Assembly: GCF_000003815.2 (NCBI RefSeq)
Contig: NC_049992.1
Span: forward strand, 14,297,847-14,361,846
DNA from: Branchiostoma floridae
Taxonomy: Eukaryota; Chordata; Leptocardii; Amphioxiformes; Branchiostomatidae
Reading direction: 5' to 3'
DNA: 64,000 nt
Below, piece after piece: positions 50,701 to 60,500 of this stretch; the stretch's first letter is position 1; each line of letters starts with the position of its first letter. The notes below the pieces were generated by a model that ran no database searches, had not been told where the DNA came from, and worked only from the letters and a program-made list of their open reading frames with translations. Both the position numbers and the translations under genes were made by a program.

Positions 50701-51311
50701 ACTCTACTTCATTTGTCATTTTCTTGGGCCGGTAAGACCCAAAACTTGTAGACACCTGTCGATATAATCTGTTCATTGTCTAATCGGTCCAAGATCCGGT
50801 CCCATGATTTAATTTGTCAGGTCCGGTTTTTTCGGAGCGGTCCAACAAGAAAAAACCATCCCTACAGTGAATTCAATCAAGCAAACAACTAAAACATCCG
50901 TAAATCGTATGGTACGCAACACGGATTGAATGGCCATATCTAAATTTTATTCTACTGCGGCACTGTTGCCGATTTTTTTTTTTACAATTTAGATATTGGC
51001 ACAACGTAACAGTAGCCTGACTAAAATCGCGCCCCTAGCGGCCGGTCCTACGATTGCCGCCGCTAAACGTAACAGTATGACTTAGAAGACAACAAAATAC
51101 ACAAATTCGTTCTTTATCTCTTGACTTCGTTGAATAATATTTCGAACCCCGCAGTGCCTCACCGGTGCTCCTAGTGAAGTAATATACCACCATTACGAAC
51201 CTCGTCATATAGCTCGGCAAAGCTGTCATATTGGGCCACCATCTCGTCTTTCGTCATGCCGTCTCTCATCTGACCAAGAGCTGTGTTCTCAAACAGTGGG
51301 AGGCCAGCCAT
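47596..51311 (-). CDS. METTL27: METTL27/WBSCR27-like SAM-dependent methyltransferase, five exons
   Basis: Coding exons in transcript order are 51311-51201, 50404-50279, 48955-48817, 48373-48281 and 47786-47596. They splice to a 219-residue protein with every junction in phase; human METTL27 is about 245 residues. Residues 66-75 (ILDVAAGTGL) form motif I of class I methyltransferases, the glycine-rich loop that binds S-adenosylmethionine. Downstream, LDYAMSKNRYNKYICDFVG, SYDAVSCCGGFILGAM, LIRFVRPGGYVCITTRNNY and the C-terminal FWEQVSRDVVPGYHP follow the order of the METTL27 family. No signal peptide or membrane segment is present, so a soluble protein is expected; its substrate is unknown. The start Met is the first after an acceptor (GCAG at 51323-51320), so a 5' UTR exon must lie further upstream. 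Three introns contain mobile elements. The exon 3 donor (GTTGGT) is weak and was chosen by phase. Confidence 0.85.
47829..47936. mobile_element. Hairpin MITE family 3, copy 1, in methyltransferase intron 4
   Basis: The ends read CCAAGCAGAGGTGTTTACAG and, reverse complemented, CCAAGCAGAGGTTAGGCTCC. Inside, GCCGGG and CCCGGC also pair, and GGAAAGCCCGA matches the copy at 59859. It begins 43 bp upstream of the last exon's acceptor. Confidence 0.75.
48080..48185. repeat. Short local duplication in intron 4
   Basis: The words AGTTTGCCGTGGAAGG and GGAGTTTT occur twice about 50 bp apart. It is a minor, imperfect duplication. Confidence 0.5.
48281..48373 (-). CDS. METTL27: Methyltransferase exon 4
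   Basis: The exon encodes SYDAVSCCGGFILGAMEPDC and then LPDLIRFVRP, after the acceptor TTTTTCCAG. The donor is CCAG then GTACGA. DSYDAV corresponds to the conserved strand 4 motif of the methyltransferase fold. Confidence 0.87.
48817..48955 (-). CDS. METTL27: Methyltransferase exon 3
   Basis: The exon encodes residues 80-125, starting LRKLGFTSIDGLDPSQRSLD, after the acceptor TTTCCACAG. The acidic residues of IDGLDPS lie where class I methyltransferases bind the ribose of SAM. The donor G then GTTGGT gives phase 1, which matches exon 4. Confidence 0.82.
49200..50243 (+). mobile_element. Non-LTR retrotransposon (LINE) 3' remnant in intron 2, antisense
   Basis: A plus-strand frame at 49200-49502 includes FQKFLLGIHAKASNDGVRGE, LGTFPAMID and KYWHRLVN. 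This is typical of the region after the reverse transcriptase domain of LINE ORF2. After a gap, 49694-49999 encodes SLDIRRAITQLRISCHKLNI, ETGRLKKIPIDQRVCPFCPE and LIEDEYHFMIVCPKYSEIR, the C-terminal zinc-knuckle-like motif (C-x2-C then H-x5-C). Stops follow at once, and the element ends near AATAAAGTTATCTTGTCTTC at 50224-50243. It is truncated and inactive. The 143-base gap hides part of it. It lies antisense to the methyltransferase gene. Confidence 0.8.
49551..49693. other. Assembly gap (143 N)
   Basis: A run of unknown bases inside the LINE remnant. The repetitive nature of the element probably caused the gap. Confidence 1.
50279..50404 (-). CDS. METTL27: Methyltransferase exon 2 (SAM-binding loop)
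   Basis: The exon encodes residues 38-79, ETAKRDYQGPRICAEALAKW to GLCAEE, including the SAM-binding glycine loop. It is bounded by a CAG acceptor and a consensus GTAAGT donor, and both ends are phase 0. Confidence 0.88.
50953..51193 (-). mobile_element. MITE family 1, copy 5, beside a splice donor
   Basis: The right arm CGAACCCCGCAGTGCCTCAC then ATATACCACC and the core GTATGACTTAGAAGACAACA identify the family, in minus orientation. The left arm is cut short and starts within TACTGCGGCACTGTTG. A GC-rich insertion of about 63 bp (51015-51077) splits the core and is flanked by two copies of AACGTAACAGTA (51003-51014 and 51066-51077). The element ends within about 7 bp of exon 1 of the methyltransferase gene. 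Confidence 0.8.
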
Positions 51312-51319
51312 GATGTTTC
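51201..51319 (-). CDS. METTL27: Methyltransferase exon 1 (first coding)
   Basis: The exon begins after an AG acceptor at 51320-51322 with eight untranslated bases and then ATG at 51311. It encodes residues 1-37, MAGLPLFENTALGQMRDGMT to SFAELYDE. I placed the donor at GAG then GTTCGT, because this gives phase 0 and joins YDE to ETAKRDYQGPR, as in family members. The alternative donor GTAATG four bases further on breaks the frame. A MITE ends about 7 bp into the intron. Confidence 0.8.
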
Positions 51320-51322
51320 CTG

Positions 51323-52694
51323 CAAGAGATGGTCTCTAATCAGTTACATTTGTATTTTAGAAAATGCTTAGTCACATGCGATGTGAACAAGTGTGGAAGA
51401 CCAGTCGGAACTTTTTCACAGCATCGATAAACAGGATCACTGCGCATCATGCAATATGCATTCTGGATAATTCCAAAGTTCAAGGTAAAAACATCTGAAC
51501 ATTGTTATGTTGATCATTGTTGAGCATGGTCCAAGTAAAGAGCTTTTACCTGGTAAAAGCTCTTTGGTCCAAGGCTGTGTTTTTAAACCTCGAAACGTAT
51601 GCCAACGCCCCCAGGCCAAAGGTCACGGAAAATAGGTCATATACATATAGTACCTATGCTGGGTTGCAGCGGCTTTGTGACCATCAGAACATAAAAAATC
51701 AGTAGTATAACTTTCGATGCAGCTTTCAAACCCTGTTTACAACGACAAGAACTCAGCTTTCTCAAAGTCCTACCAGTTACCTGTGAGATAAAATGAATCT
51801 TAGCTTGTGGTTGTGCTGACACCAGTGTCACGGAGTCGCTTCCCGGCGCGGTCTGTTTGGTAATTACCATATTGTGTTGAAGTTCCGGGTCGAAGTAGAT
51901 GACTTACCGTGATACGTCGACGTCATACACCTCCTTGGTTGCAGACTACAATCATGATACAATTGTGTTCTTTAATTCGCGAACTACGAGGTAGTACAAT
52001 GGAGCAAGCAAATCGCACTGACTTGTTCGTGCAAATATTGGACTGGTCAGCGATGTGCCTGTATACGCTACGTGGCACCAGGTAACACAATAGACACCTA
52101 GCGAAGCACTCGGAAATGACATGCTGCTAACCGCCTGAACATGCATAGCTCTCGCCCACAACCACTCTATGTATGTCCTCACATGCACGTAAGCACAAAA
52201 TCAGGATGGCGTATACGTTTTATAAATATATGGTGACTGATACGAGGCAACAAATATTAAATTGAATGAAGTAATGTTATAAAGAATTGAACGGATGGTC
52301 ACATGATCTCAAGTCACTGAGTACAGGAAAAGAAAAAATGTTCCGTTAGTATTGTTTACTCTTCTGTCGATGCAGAATACATTGACTGATGATGATGATG
52401 TTAAACCTTGTCTTGTTGAGAATCTTTTTGCCAATTAACCCCTTAGCTGGTTACTCAATTAGATCAGTAAAACTGCTGCTTCAGATTTACCTCCCCAATC
52501 AATCGTTGCGGCCTTGCCCGGCGGTACGCCACATTTAAATGAGAAATCCCCGAACCCCAAAAGATACTGGACCAACATACAGGCAACGTATATGTACAAC
52601 CCGTATATCAACGGGCTCAGTAGGATAATGGTTTTAAAAAAACACTGATAAAAGATATGGTATGAGGAGGACACCTGCATCTGCACAACGTTAA
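51323..52694. other. 5' region of the methyltransferase gene
   Basis: A 5' UTR exon and the promoter should lie here or beyond. A minus-strand donor-like site (CACG then GTAAGT) near 51906 could end a non-coding exon. A perfect 14-bp hairpin is at 51537-51565. I cannot place a transcription start. Confidence 0.35.
51537..51565. repeat. Perfect 14-bp inverted repeat
   Basis: AAAGAGCTTTTACC and GGTAAAAGCTCTTT flank a single T. The word GGTCCAA also occurs on both sides. Its function is unknown; it could be the tip of a small foldback element. Confidence 0.8.
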
Positions 52695-52943
52695 AGGTGG
52701 TATCCACTGTACTTAGGCACCGGTGCGGCACTGCGGGGTTCGAAAGATACTCAAGGAATTTCAGAGATAAAGATAGACGAATTTTCTTACGTTTTGTGTT
52801 TTTGCTGTCTTCTAAGTCATACTTTTACGTATTACGCAATATATAAATCAGATAAAAAAATCTGCGACAATAACACAACATTGTCACAGTGAACGAACCC
52901 CGTAGTGCCGCACCAGTGCCCCAGGTGCAGTGAGATACCACCT
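52695..52943 (+). mobile_element. MITE family 1, copy 6, with TAA target duplication
   Basis: A complete copy. The left arm starts AGGTGGTATCCACTG and continues into CACCGGTGCGGCACTGCGGG. The right arm ends CAGTGAGATACCACCT. Flanks are TAA at 52692-52694 and TAA at 52944-52946. The core is in plus orientation. Confidence 0.88.
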
Positions 52944-53029
52944 TAACGGTTCCCTATCGTGTACCACAGATGTCAACAAGTGGAGTGAACGAACGCATAC
53001 TGTCGGCTACTACTGAAGAGTGTTATCGA

Positions 53030-53840
53030 ACATAGATCATAAACACAATTACGTTGCCTCTTTTAGACTGTAAGTCACATATTTGGAGTGTTTAAGGACT
53101 CCTTTTTTCTACTTTAAGAGGGAACATGTTGTATGTTTGCAACCTTTTTCCCAGGCTTACGTTGACGATTTGTATGTATTTCACTCCATTTTGACATTAA
53201 GTATAACAAGGAGAGACGTTTGATAGATATCAATTTAGTGTGCTATAAAAGCACCCACTCATTTTCTTGCTATCTTTAAGTGATCTACATTTTGTTTATA
53301 TACGTAGCCCCTGTATATTTGTATGTATATAGAGTTTGGCTAGGATACTTTTGTTTGTATGTTGAAAAATAAAGTGCATTTAGATCTAATAAGAAGACTC
53401 TAACTGTCTCTTCAGCATTGTTTAGCTGTCAGGTTGAAATGATGAGTTGAGAAAAGGGCATTACAAATGTCTTCACCCATATTGCAGTAGACAAACATTC
53501 ATTGCCCATTCAGTTTTGCCTTCACAATCCAAGACAAACGGACCGATGTTATAAAGAATTTTGTCAATAGTTATCATCTAAAAAATCGATTTGGCCACCC
53601 ATGGGAAAACTGGCTATAGGTAGCCGTCTTGGGCAGGGATTGGGATCTTGCCCGGTCCGCATTCAACCTTGCCATGGCTGCGTTGGACAGGTGGCCGTCT
53701 TGGGAAGGTCGCTAATACTTGCGTTGTTCAGTATACACAATCCATTGCTCAGCAGAAGTTCGTTCAAAGGTCCACAGAAAGGCAGAGATAGTGTCGAAAA
53801 TATTCCAATCAAAATCTTCAAAATAAATTCGGGATCGAGA
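53030..53840. repeat. Upstream duplication, copy A
   Basis: Segments resemble copy B at 54335-54710: ATAGATCATAAACACAATTA against CAGATCATAAACACAATTAT, GAGGGAACATGT against GAGGAAACATGT, and near the end TTCCAATCAAAATCTTCAAA against TTCCGATCAGAATCTTCAAA. Copy A is longer by roughly 430 bp. Confidence 0.65.
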
Positions 53841-53912
53841 AAAAGCGGACGTTATGACCGGGCGACCGGCTTGAAGAGATGACCGCTTGGGCATGTTTGA
53901 CTCGTGCTAAAT

Positions 53913-53967
53913 GTTGGTGCGCCAGGCTGTGTTGGTGCGCCAAAGTGTTGGTGCGCCAGGCTGTGCC
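53913..53967. repeat. Short GC-rich tandem repeat
   Basis: The word TTGGTGCGCCA occurs three times at 16-18-bp spacing. Confidence 0.85.
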
Positions 53968-54334
53968 TGTCGTGTCGCGTGCCACCTTATCATCTGTAAC
54001 CGGGCGAGTAAACACGCGCTGTTTGTTCTTACATTATGGTTGGGCGACACCTGCCGAAAGGGCAGAAGGTCGATAAAGTATGCAGAACCCCCCGTCTCCC
54101 ACCGGTTGATCTGTGCAAGGTCTTTGTTTTCTTTCAGAGTCAGGCTAAAATCCAAATTTTGTCTCAAGAAGTACTAGTTTAACGGTCAGATTCCGCGAGA
54201 AAGCTACTAAGTTGTCCGTTGTCGTTCCGAGATGTGAAGTACCATGGAGCAAACAATTGAAGACCTGTAAGAATTTATATGTTTATATGTGTGAGTCATC
54301 AAACGTTTCGTGCCGACTATGGCTAAGGGGGTTG

Positions 54335-54710
54335 AGTTATCAAACACAGATCATAAACACAATTATATAAGGTGATAACTGTCTGAGTATGCTTTTTTCA
54401 CGTTTTGAGTGCTTAACTGCCCTAATTAGGCCTATGTGAAGAGGAAACATGTGAATGTTGACAGAAATTTCCCAGCTTTGCCGATGATTTGTGTACATCA
54501 CATTCATGACGTTAAGGTCAAGGAATAAGTAATGCTGCGTATCAGAACATACCAGGTTACCACAATGACACCTATCCTGTAGAGGTTTCATCATTACTCA
54601 GATGTGTCGTGAAGAACTCCCTGAAGAAAGATAGCCGCTAATTTCTTTGCTAACATTACATAGGGGAAGATAGTCACGAAAAGATTCCGATCAGAATCTT
54701 CAAAACACTG
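54335..54710. repeat. Upstream duplication, copy B
   Basis: Diverged direct counterpart of the segment at 53030-53840, in the same orientation and order. It lies within 750 bp of the receptor start codon, so it may include promoter or 5' UTR sequence. Confidence 0.65.
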
Positions 54711-55038
54711 TCTGTGCAAACAGTTTAGCCACAATTACGCCGTGGAAGATGAAGTTTTTTGGCGGCATTGGTTGTCTTTGGGTGAGACTTTGCATTCAGG
54801 GAAAAGGGATCTTCCCTAACCGGTACAACGTAACATTCCCTACACAGTAGAGAATGGAACTCCCCTGGTACTACTCAACTTATCTCTTAGTGGTGCCAGG
54901 TAACTCTGAACACCTGCTCTGCCGCGATCTTTCCCAAGATACCACTCGTCCCTACATAAACAGTGACGATGAGTGCACTTTGCAACATTTACTTCACAGA
55001 GCGCTAGGCGCGCCCGAAGGCAAGCTAAAGCCGGCTAA

Positions 55039-55074
55039 ATGTCGTTTCTGGTTAGAAAATGCGCGCTTTTCTAA
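55039..55074 (+). promoter_or_regulatory. Possible upstream ORF overlapping the first receptor AUG
   Basis: An ATG at 55039 opens a frame of 11 codons (MSFLVRKCALF) that ends in TAA at 55074. It overlaps the first in-frame receptor ATG (55059) but ends 14 bases before the second (55089). If both lie in the mRNA, initiation could favour the second Met, which directly starts the signal peptide. Whether the transcript includes 55039 is not shown. Confidence 0.3.
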
Positions 55075-57512
55075 ATCTGACTACGACAATGTACCTTGCG
55101 GCAGTTGTCCTACCGCTCGTCCTAGCCTTCCCGGCGGTTAAAGGCCCTAGGTATAGGGAGGAAGGAGGCCTGTTCAGTGCTAAAGGTATTGTAGATGTAC
55201 AGGATCGCACCATATGGATACGGCAACCGACGTCGGAATACACGCGATTAAACGATGGGGAACAGAGAAGCTGCAAGACGGTGAAGAGAAGCATACATGA
55301 GGTGGATGACGAGATATCCAACCTTTCGTACTGTCTCCCGCATGGCACTTGTGAAGGCCACTGCGGCGAACCCGACCCAAGCAACCTGTACTACCAGTCG
55401 TATTTCAACTGCCGTTGTGACATGGACTGTGAGATTTTCCAGGACTGCTGTCCCGACTACTCCACGGTCTGTGCCCATCACCACGCCGAGGAAGGGTCGG
55501 GCAACTCGGACCCTTCAGCCGCGGACAGACAAGACGAGGCAGGAGGTGCTGAAGGGAGTCCGCCTTTAGAAAATTTCGACTGTGTCAAGATTTCTGGCTA
55601 TTACCAAGACACGTACTGGGTGGTTACGCAATGCCACCCGAGCTGGACGGACGGGGACATACGGAGGCAGTGCGAAGACACCGACAACATGGACTTTCTT
55701 TCCGTGTTTCCCGTCACGGGGGAAGACGGCTTTACGTATAAAAACGCCTTCTGTGCCCAGTGTAACCACATGAAGAACTTCACCTTCTGGAACGTGTATG
55801 CGGGCTGCAGGGAGAGACCACCCGACAGCCGCGACCCTGCGATCCTGCCGTCCTACCTGAACCACTCCTGTCTGGTACGCATACTTCCTGAACGTGCGGA
55901 GAGACCGCTCCGCTTCTGCGAGCCGGACCTGGTCACCTCCTGCCCGCCTGACAGTAACTCAACCATCGCAGAGATCTGCAAATCATACGAGTCTATCGTA
56001 GTAGGTGGGGACTCCAAAGGTCCACTGACTGCATATAAAAACAGACACTGTGCCATTTGTAACGCGGTCCACAATGATGATCTATTCTGTCCGATATGGC
56101 GTCGATATGGCAACGGCTTTTACTGGACTTTAGGCATTGACCAAACTTCCTCAAACCTACAAAATAACCGACGGGTGAGCCTCGGTGAGTCCGGAACGTC
56201 CATGGACATGGACTTTAGCGGCCCCTTAGGGTGGCTACCCGCGGCTTTTTCCGTGCTCATGGACTTCGACCCAGTGCGGGGAGAGAGCTCTTTCACATAC
56301 ACCGATCTCACCAACCCGGCGGCTGACGAAGACGTAGAGATGGTGACGTGCCAGGCTGGCCAGATCTACGACCCCTTCCTGGCCATCTGCAGGTCCGTGT
56401 TTTGCGGCGAGGGCTTCTCGTACGACTTCTGGAACAAGATGTGCGTCTCTAACCAGAACAGTAGTCATGTCTTGCAAACTATACACATAACACTGACCAT
56501 CCAGATTCAGACGTACTCGTCCCTTGTGAACGAAGAACTCGAGCATCAAGTCATCGGAGCCGTAACCGGTCTCTTCAACATCAGTCAAGCAGGACTACAG
56601 TCCATCAATGTGAACATCGACAGTCCTTGGCAGCAGGTTAACACCAGTGCATCTTCGGGCGAAAGAATTCCGCCAGACAGCAATGTCCAAAACGGTCCTG
56701 TAGGAGAATCCTTCTTCAGTATGACGTTTTCCTTAGAAATACCAATAACTGATAATTTTATGAATGGCAACTATAGCTATTTCTTAGACAACCTGTATGC
56801 AAATCTTGAGGACTTTGACTTCTACATTGCCGGCGTTCCAGTCAACGCCATCGACTCCAGGGAAGACGTCGATGTTGACTCATTCCAATGCCGAAACGGA
56901 ACCATACCAAGGGTATACGACTTCATGGACTTCGTTTTCATGACCGACCAAGAAAACAACACCATTCTACATGTCAACTCCACGTGCAAGTCATTTTCCG
57001 AAGACGAGTTCACAGTGTATTCCGTCAGCATGCATGCCTCCAAGTTCGGAGAACTGACGACCCAAATCGCGCAAGTTCTCGTGTGCGTGGACGAGACTTC
57101 CTGCCCTATAGTTCCCCTGAACCAGTCTGAGTACCAGCTTCTCCCGAACAATTCTCTCCTGTATCTTTCCTGTGCCTACGGAGACCATCTTGTGCCTCCA
57201 AGTGACTATTGCATCATCAATGGACACCCGCATGTCGTGTTCTGTGAAAACAGTACTGCGGATTCCGGGGTAGACTACCAACCTGTAGAGGCCCCGACCG
57301 CCATCACAGCAGACAGGGTCGTGACGTTTGTAGCCATGGTGGTGTCTCTCACAACCCTGGCCGCGACTATCGTGACGTACCTCCTCTTCTCGTCCCTCCG
57401 AACTCTCCCAGGACTGACCATTTTGAACCTCTCCACCTCCTTGTTCCTCTCCCAGGTCGTATTCCTGTCGTCTGTAAACAGAGAAAACATCTCCAGCGAC
57501 CTGCTTTGCAAG
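55059..57512 (+). CDS. Receptor exon 1: ectodomain, TM1 and TM2
   Basis: One large exon encodes residues 1-818. The somatomedin-B domain has the pattern C-x3-C-x15-C-x-C-x3-C-x5-CC-x6-C, from Cys98 to Cys138, including FQDCCPDY. Two later segments share a YKN-x2-CA-x-CN pattern (YKNAFCAQCN and YKNRHCAICN), suggesting a repeated cysteine-rich module. Another Cys-rich patch contains FCGEGFSYDFWNKMC. TM1 is at about 753-777 and TM2 at about 786-806. Cys817 is the TM3-top cysteine. The exon ends CTTTGCAAG then GTAAGG, in phase 0. Confidence 0.9.
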
Positions 57513-60500
57513 GTAAGGTACAGACTCCTATCCGTAGGGGCCACATACATACTTAAGTTTTCTTGCCTTTACCCCAAACCGTACTCTATTCAAACATGAA
57601 CATATTTCTTTAAACTGGTAAACTCATGTGTCTGATATTTGCTGTTCCGGACCTATATCAGAAACCTATAATCAATTCCCCCTTTTCTATCGTTCATTAC
57701 GGCATGTACCACTTCCTCATGTTAAACGCTTTACATAAGTAAGTAGTAAGTAATTACCTCATAAATGCCATCAATATGTACAAATGGGTTGTAAAATATT
57801 TTGGGATGAAATCGTTACGCGTCCATTTTTCCTATCTTCTTCTGAAACACTGAATGTATACAATGTCTCACTTCTGTAGGTGACAGGCATGGGCATCCAC
57901 TACCTGTATCTGACGTCTTTCTTCTGGATGAACGTCACTGCCTTCATGGTGTACAAGACCTTTGTGGTGGAGAAAACTATCATCGTTCGCTGCAGGTGAC
58001 TAAGTCTGATACATCATTATCTTAGTCATGATAGCTAACGTTTGTTAATACATTTTTCTTATTTGAGACATATTTCAAATGTATGTCATGTGCATATAGT
58101 GAAAGTTTGTTGTAACTTCTTGCCCCTGTGCTAATAATATGTGCAGGTAACATGAAGGACCACAAACAGTGTATAACTAGAGTTCGGCGACCTCATACCT
58201 CCATGAAAATTTAGAGCTTTCGTAAATTTCATGCAATTGACTAACACATTAACATAATTTATGCATGGTATTGTTCATCATTGACTAACGTACACATGTC
58301 ACAATTATAAAATTCCCATTATTAATCATAAAGCGTTTTTGCAATTTTTACATAAATTATGCAAATAAGTTCCTCATTACCATATTTGGTATCTGTTTAT
58401 ATTCCACCTATCATAGTTAACATGTATTACATTTATTGAAGTCCAGTTATTGAAAACAATGAATTATACAATTTCCTCATTAATTATGCAAATTAAGTCC
58501 CCATTTGCATAAAATGTATATCATTATGAACATCTTTGCCTAAGGTACCCGCATGCCTAATATGATGCCAATCCATCAATCCTTTCTGCAGTTATCGTCT
58601 TTAGAATGTCTTGACAAAAACGGCCCTGCAGTTCCGAAATTAAATGTTAGGGGGCTGAAACCTGCCCCACTTTGTCATGACACTGCAAGCTATCTACCAG
58701 CCAAATGTCAAGACCATATCACATCCAGGACAAGAGATACATTGAAAAAACTGCCATGATATAATATCCTCATTAATTATGCAAATGTACTCCTATTTTG
58801 CATAATTAGTATTTAATCTTGTACAACATTGTCTAAGGTACCTACATACCAAAAATCATGAAAATCCGTTGTTCCCTTCTTGAGTTATCCTCGTCAGAAG
58901 TTTTTGACAAAAATGCCCCTGCTATCCCCAAACTAGACGCTAAGGGGCCCAAACTTACGTAAAATTTTCCTGAGCACAAGAGCTATCTAATGCTTAAAAA
59001 TGTTGACCATAGCATGTTCAGAACACCGAGATGGCAAAACCGGAAGTTGCGCTGCAGTACCAAGGCCACACACCAGGGGGCCCAAAATTGACCTTGACCT
59101 TCGTCTTCCCAACCCCTACCTACATACCAAATATCATCGTAGTCCATCAAGAGGTTCTCAAGTTATGATGACCACAAATATGCGGACACACAGACACACA
59201 CACAAACACACACACACACACACAGACACACTCAAAACTATACCTCCATTTTTTCATGGAGGTAACAATAATGCAAATGTCTTTTCTAGTATGAAAGCTA
59301 ACTCTAGATTATGGGTCTATTGGGTGCAACTTCTTTTCCTAATACAGTGGAAGGCGAATGACCCCACGTTTTCTATCATGTGTGGGTTTTGTGATGTTAG
59401 ACGCCTTAGACGGAGAACTGTTTTTATCACAACATATTTGTATCTTGGCTTTTGTTTGATTTTCATCATCAGTTCTGAAACAAATTGTTTAATCTTATGC
59501 GCTTTCTTCTGTCTTGTTGGTCTTAGGTCAGACCACATGAGGAAGGCGCTTCGCTACATGGTGTACGCGTGGGGATGTCCTCTCATCATCGTCTCTATCT
59601 GCGCAGTGCTGGAGTTTGTGGACGTTGGCCCTCTAAAAGGTAAGCATCTCGCGAATCCATCTTCTCTCCTTTACCAATGTTGCTCCTTCCATTTGCTAGT
59701 TATCGGTTTATCTCTAGTAATATATTGGAAATAAAGGTATTGACTTCTGCATCAAACATTGTTTCATGTGTCGTCGCGTGTAGCATAACTGGACCCGAGT
59801 GCTTGACTCGAGTTTGATACTCGCCTTATACCCGACGTTGTGCCCTTGGAAAGGGCACTCTCTAAGCAGAGTGTAGGCTAATGCTGTTTTTTAACGTTTT
59901 TTAGTCGTTTTTATCGGGCTTTCTATTTTGTGTTTTACCTTGCTGTGTTAGATAAAATAGCAGCAAAATTGAAAGCCCGATAAAAACGACTAAAAAACGT
60001 TAAAAAAAACAACCGGAGTCTAACCTCTGCTTGGAGAGTAACTAACCTTTCTCACTTCACCCAGGTGTAAGAATGGGTAACTAGCGTCTGACGGGGAGGT
60101 AAAAATAGTACATGTACCTTTACCTTCTGTCTGTACTGTACTGTACTGTGTATGTGGCGCTCTTACAATACGTTACTAACTTGAGTGCAGTGCCACATTG
60201 CCCTGGTCTTTCCCAAAGCAAATAAAACAAACATACAAACATTCTTTCTCCTGTAGATGTCGGGTTTGGGTATGGAGGCACGGTGACGTGCTGGATATCA
60301 CAGCTGTATCCCCTCATCTTCGCCTTCTTCGTCCCGCTGGCCATCATCATCGTGGCCAACGCCATTTTGTTCATCATCACCGTCATCTCCATCAACAGGA
60401 CCCGCTCCGTGCAGGTACGTTGTCATGACGACGGTATGTCTTGGTCATGATGTAAACATCACAAGATTTACTTAAAGTCTATTTGTTACTAGCCCTGTAC

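Noticed and set aside
55248-57550. Many frames on both strands inside receptor exon 1
   Set aside because: They are shadows of the high-GC coding exon.
59000-59734. A 244-codon open frame in receptor intron 2
   Set aside because: Its last part overlaps exon 3 in frame. The rest covers the composite repeat and a CA microsatellite, and the exon has a clear AG acceptor at 59526.
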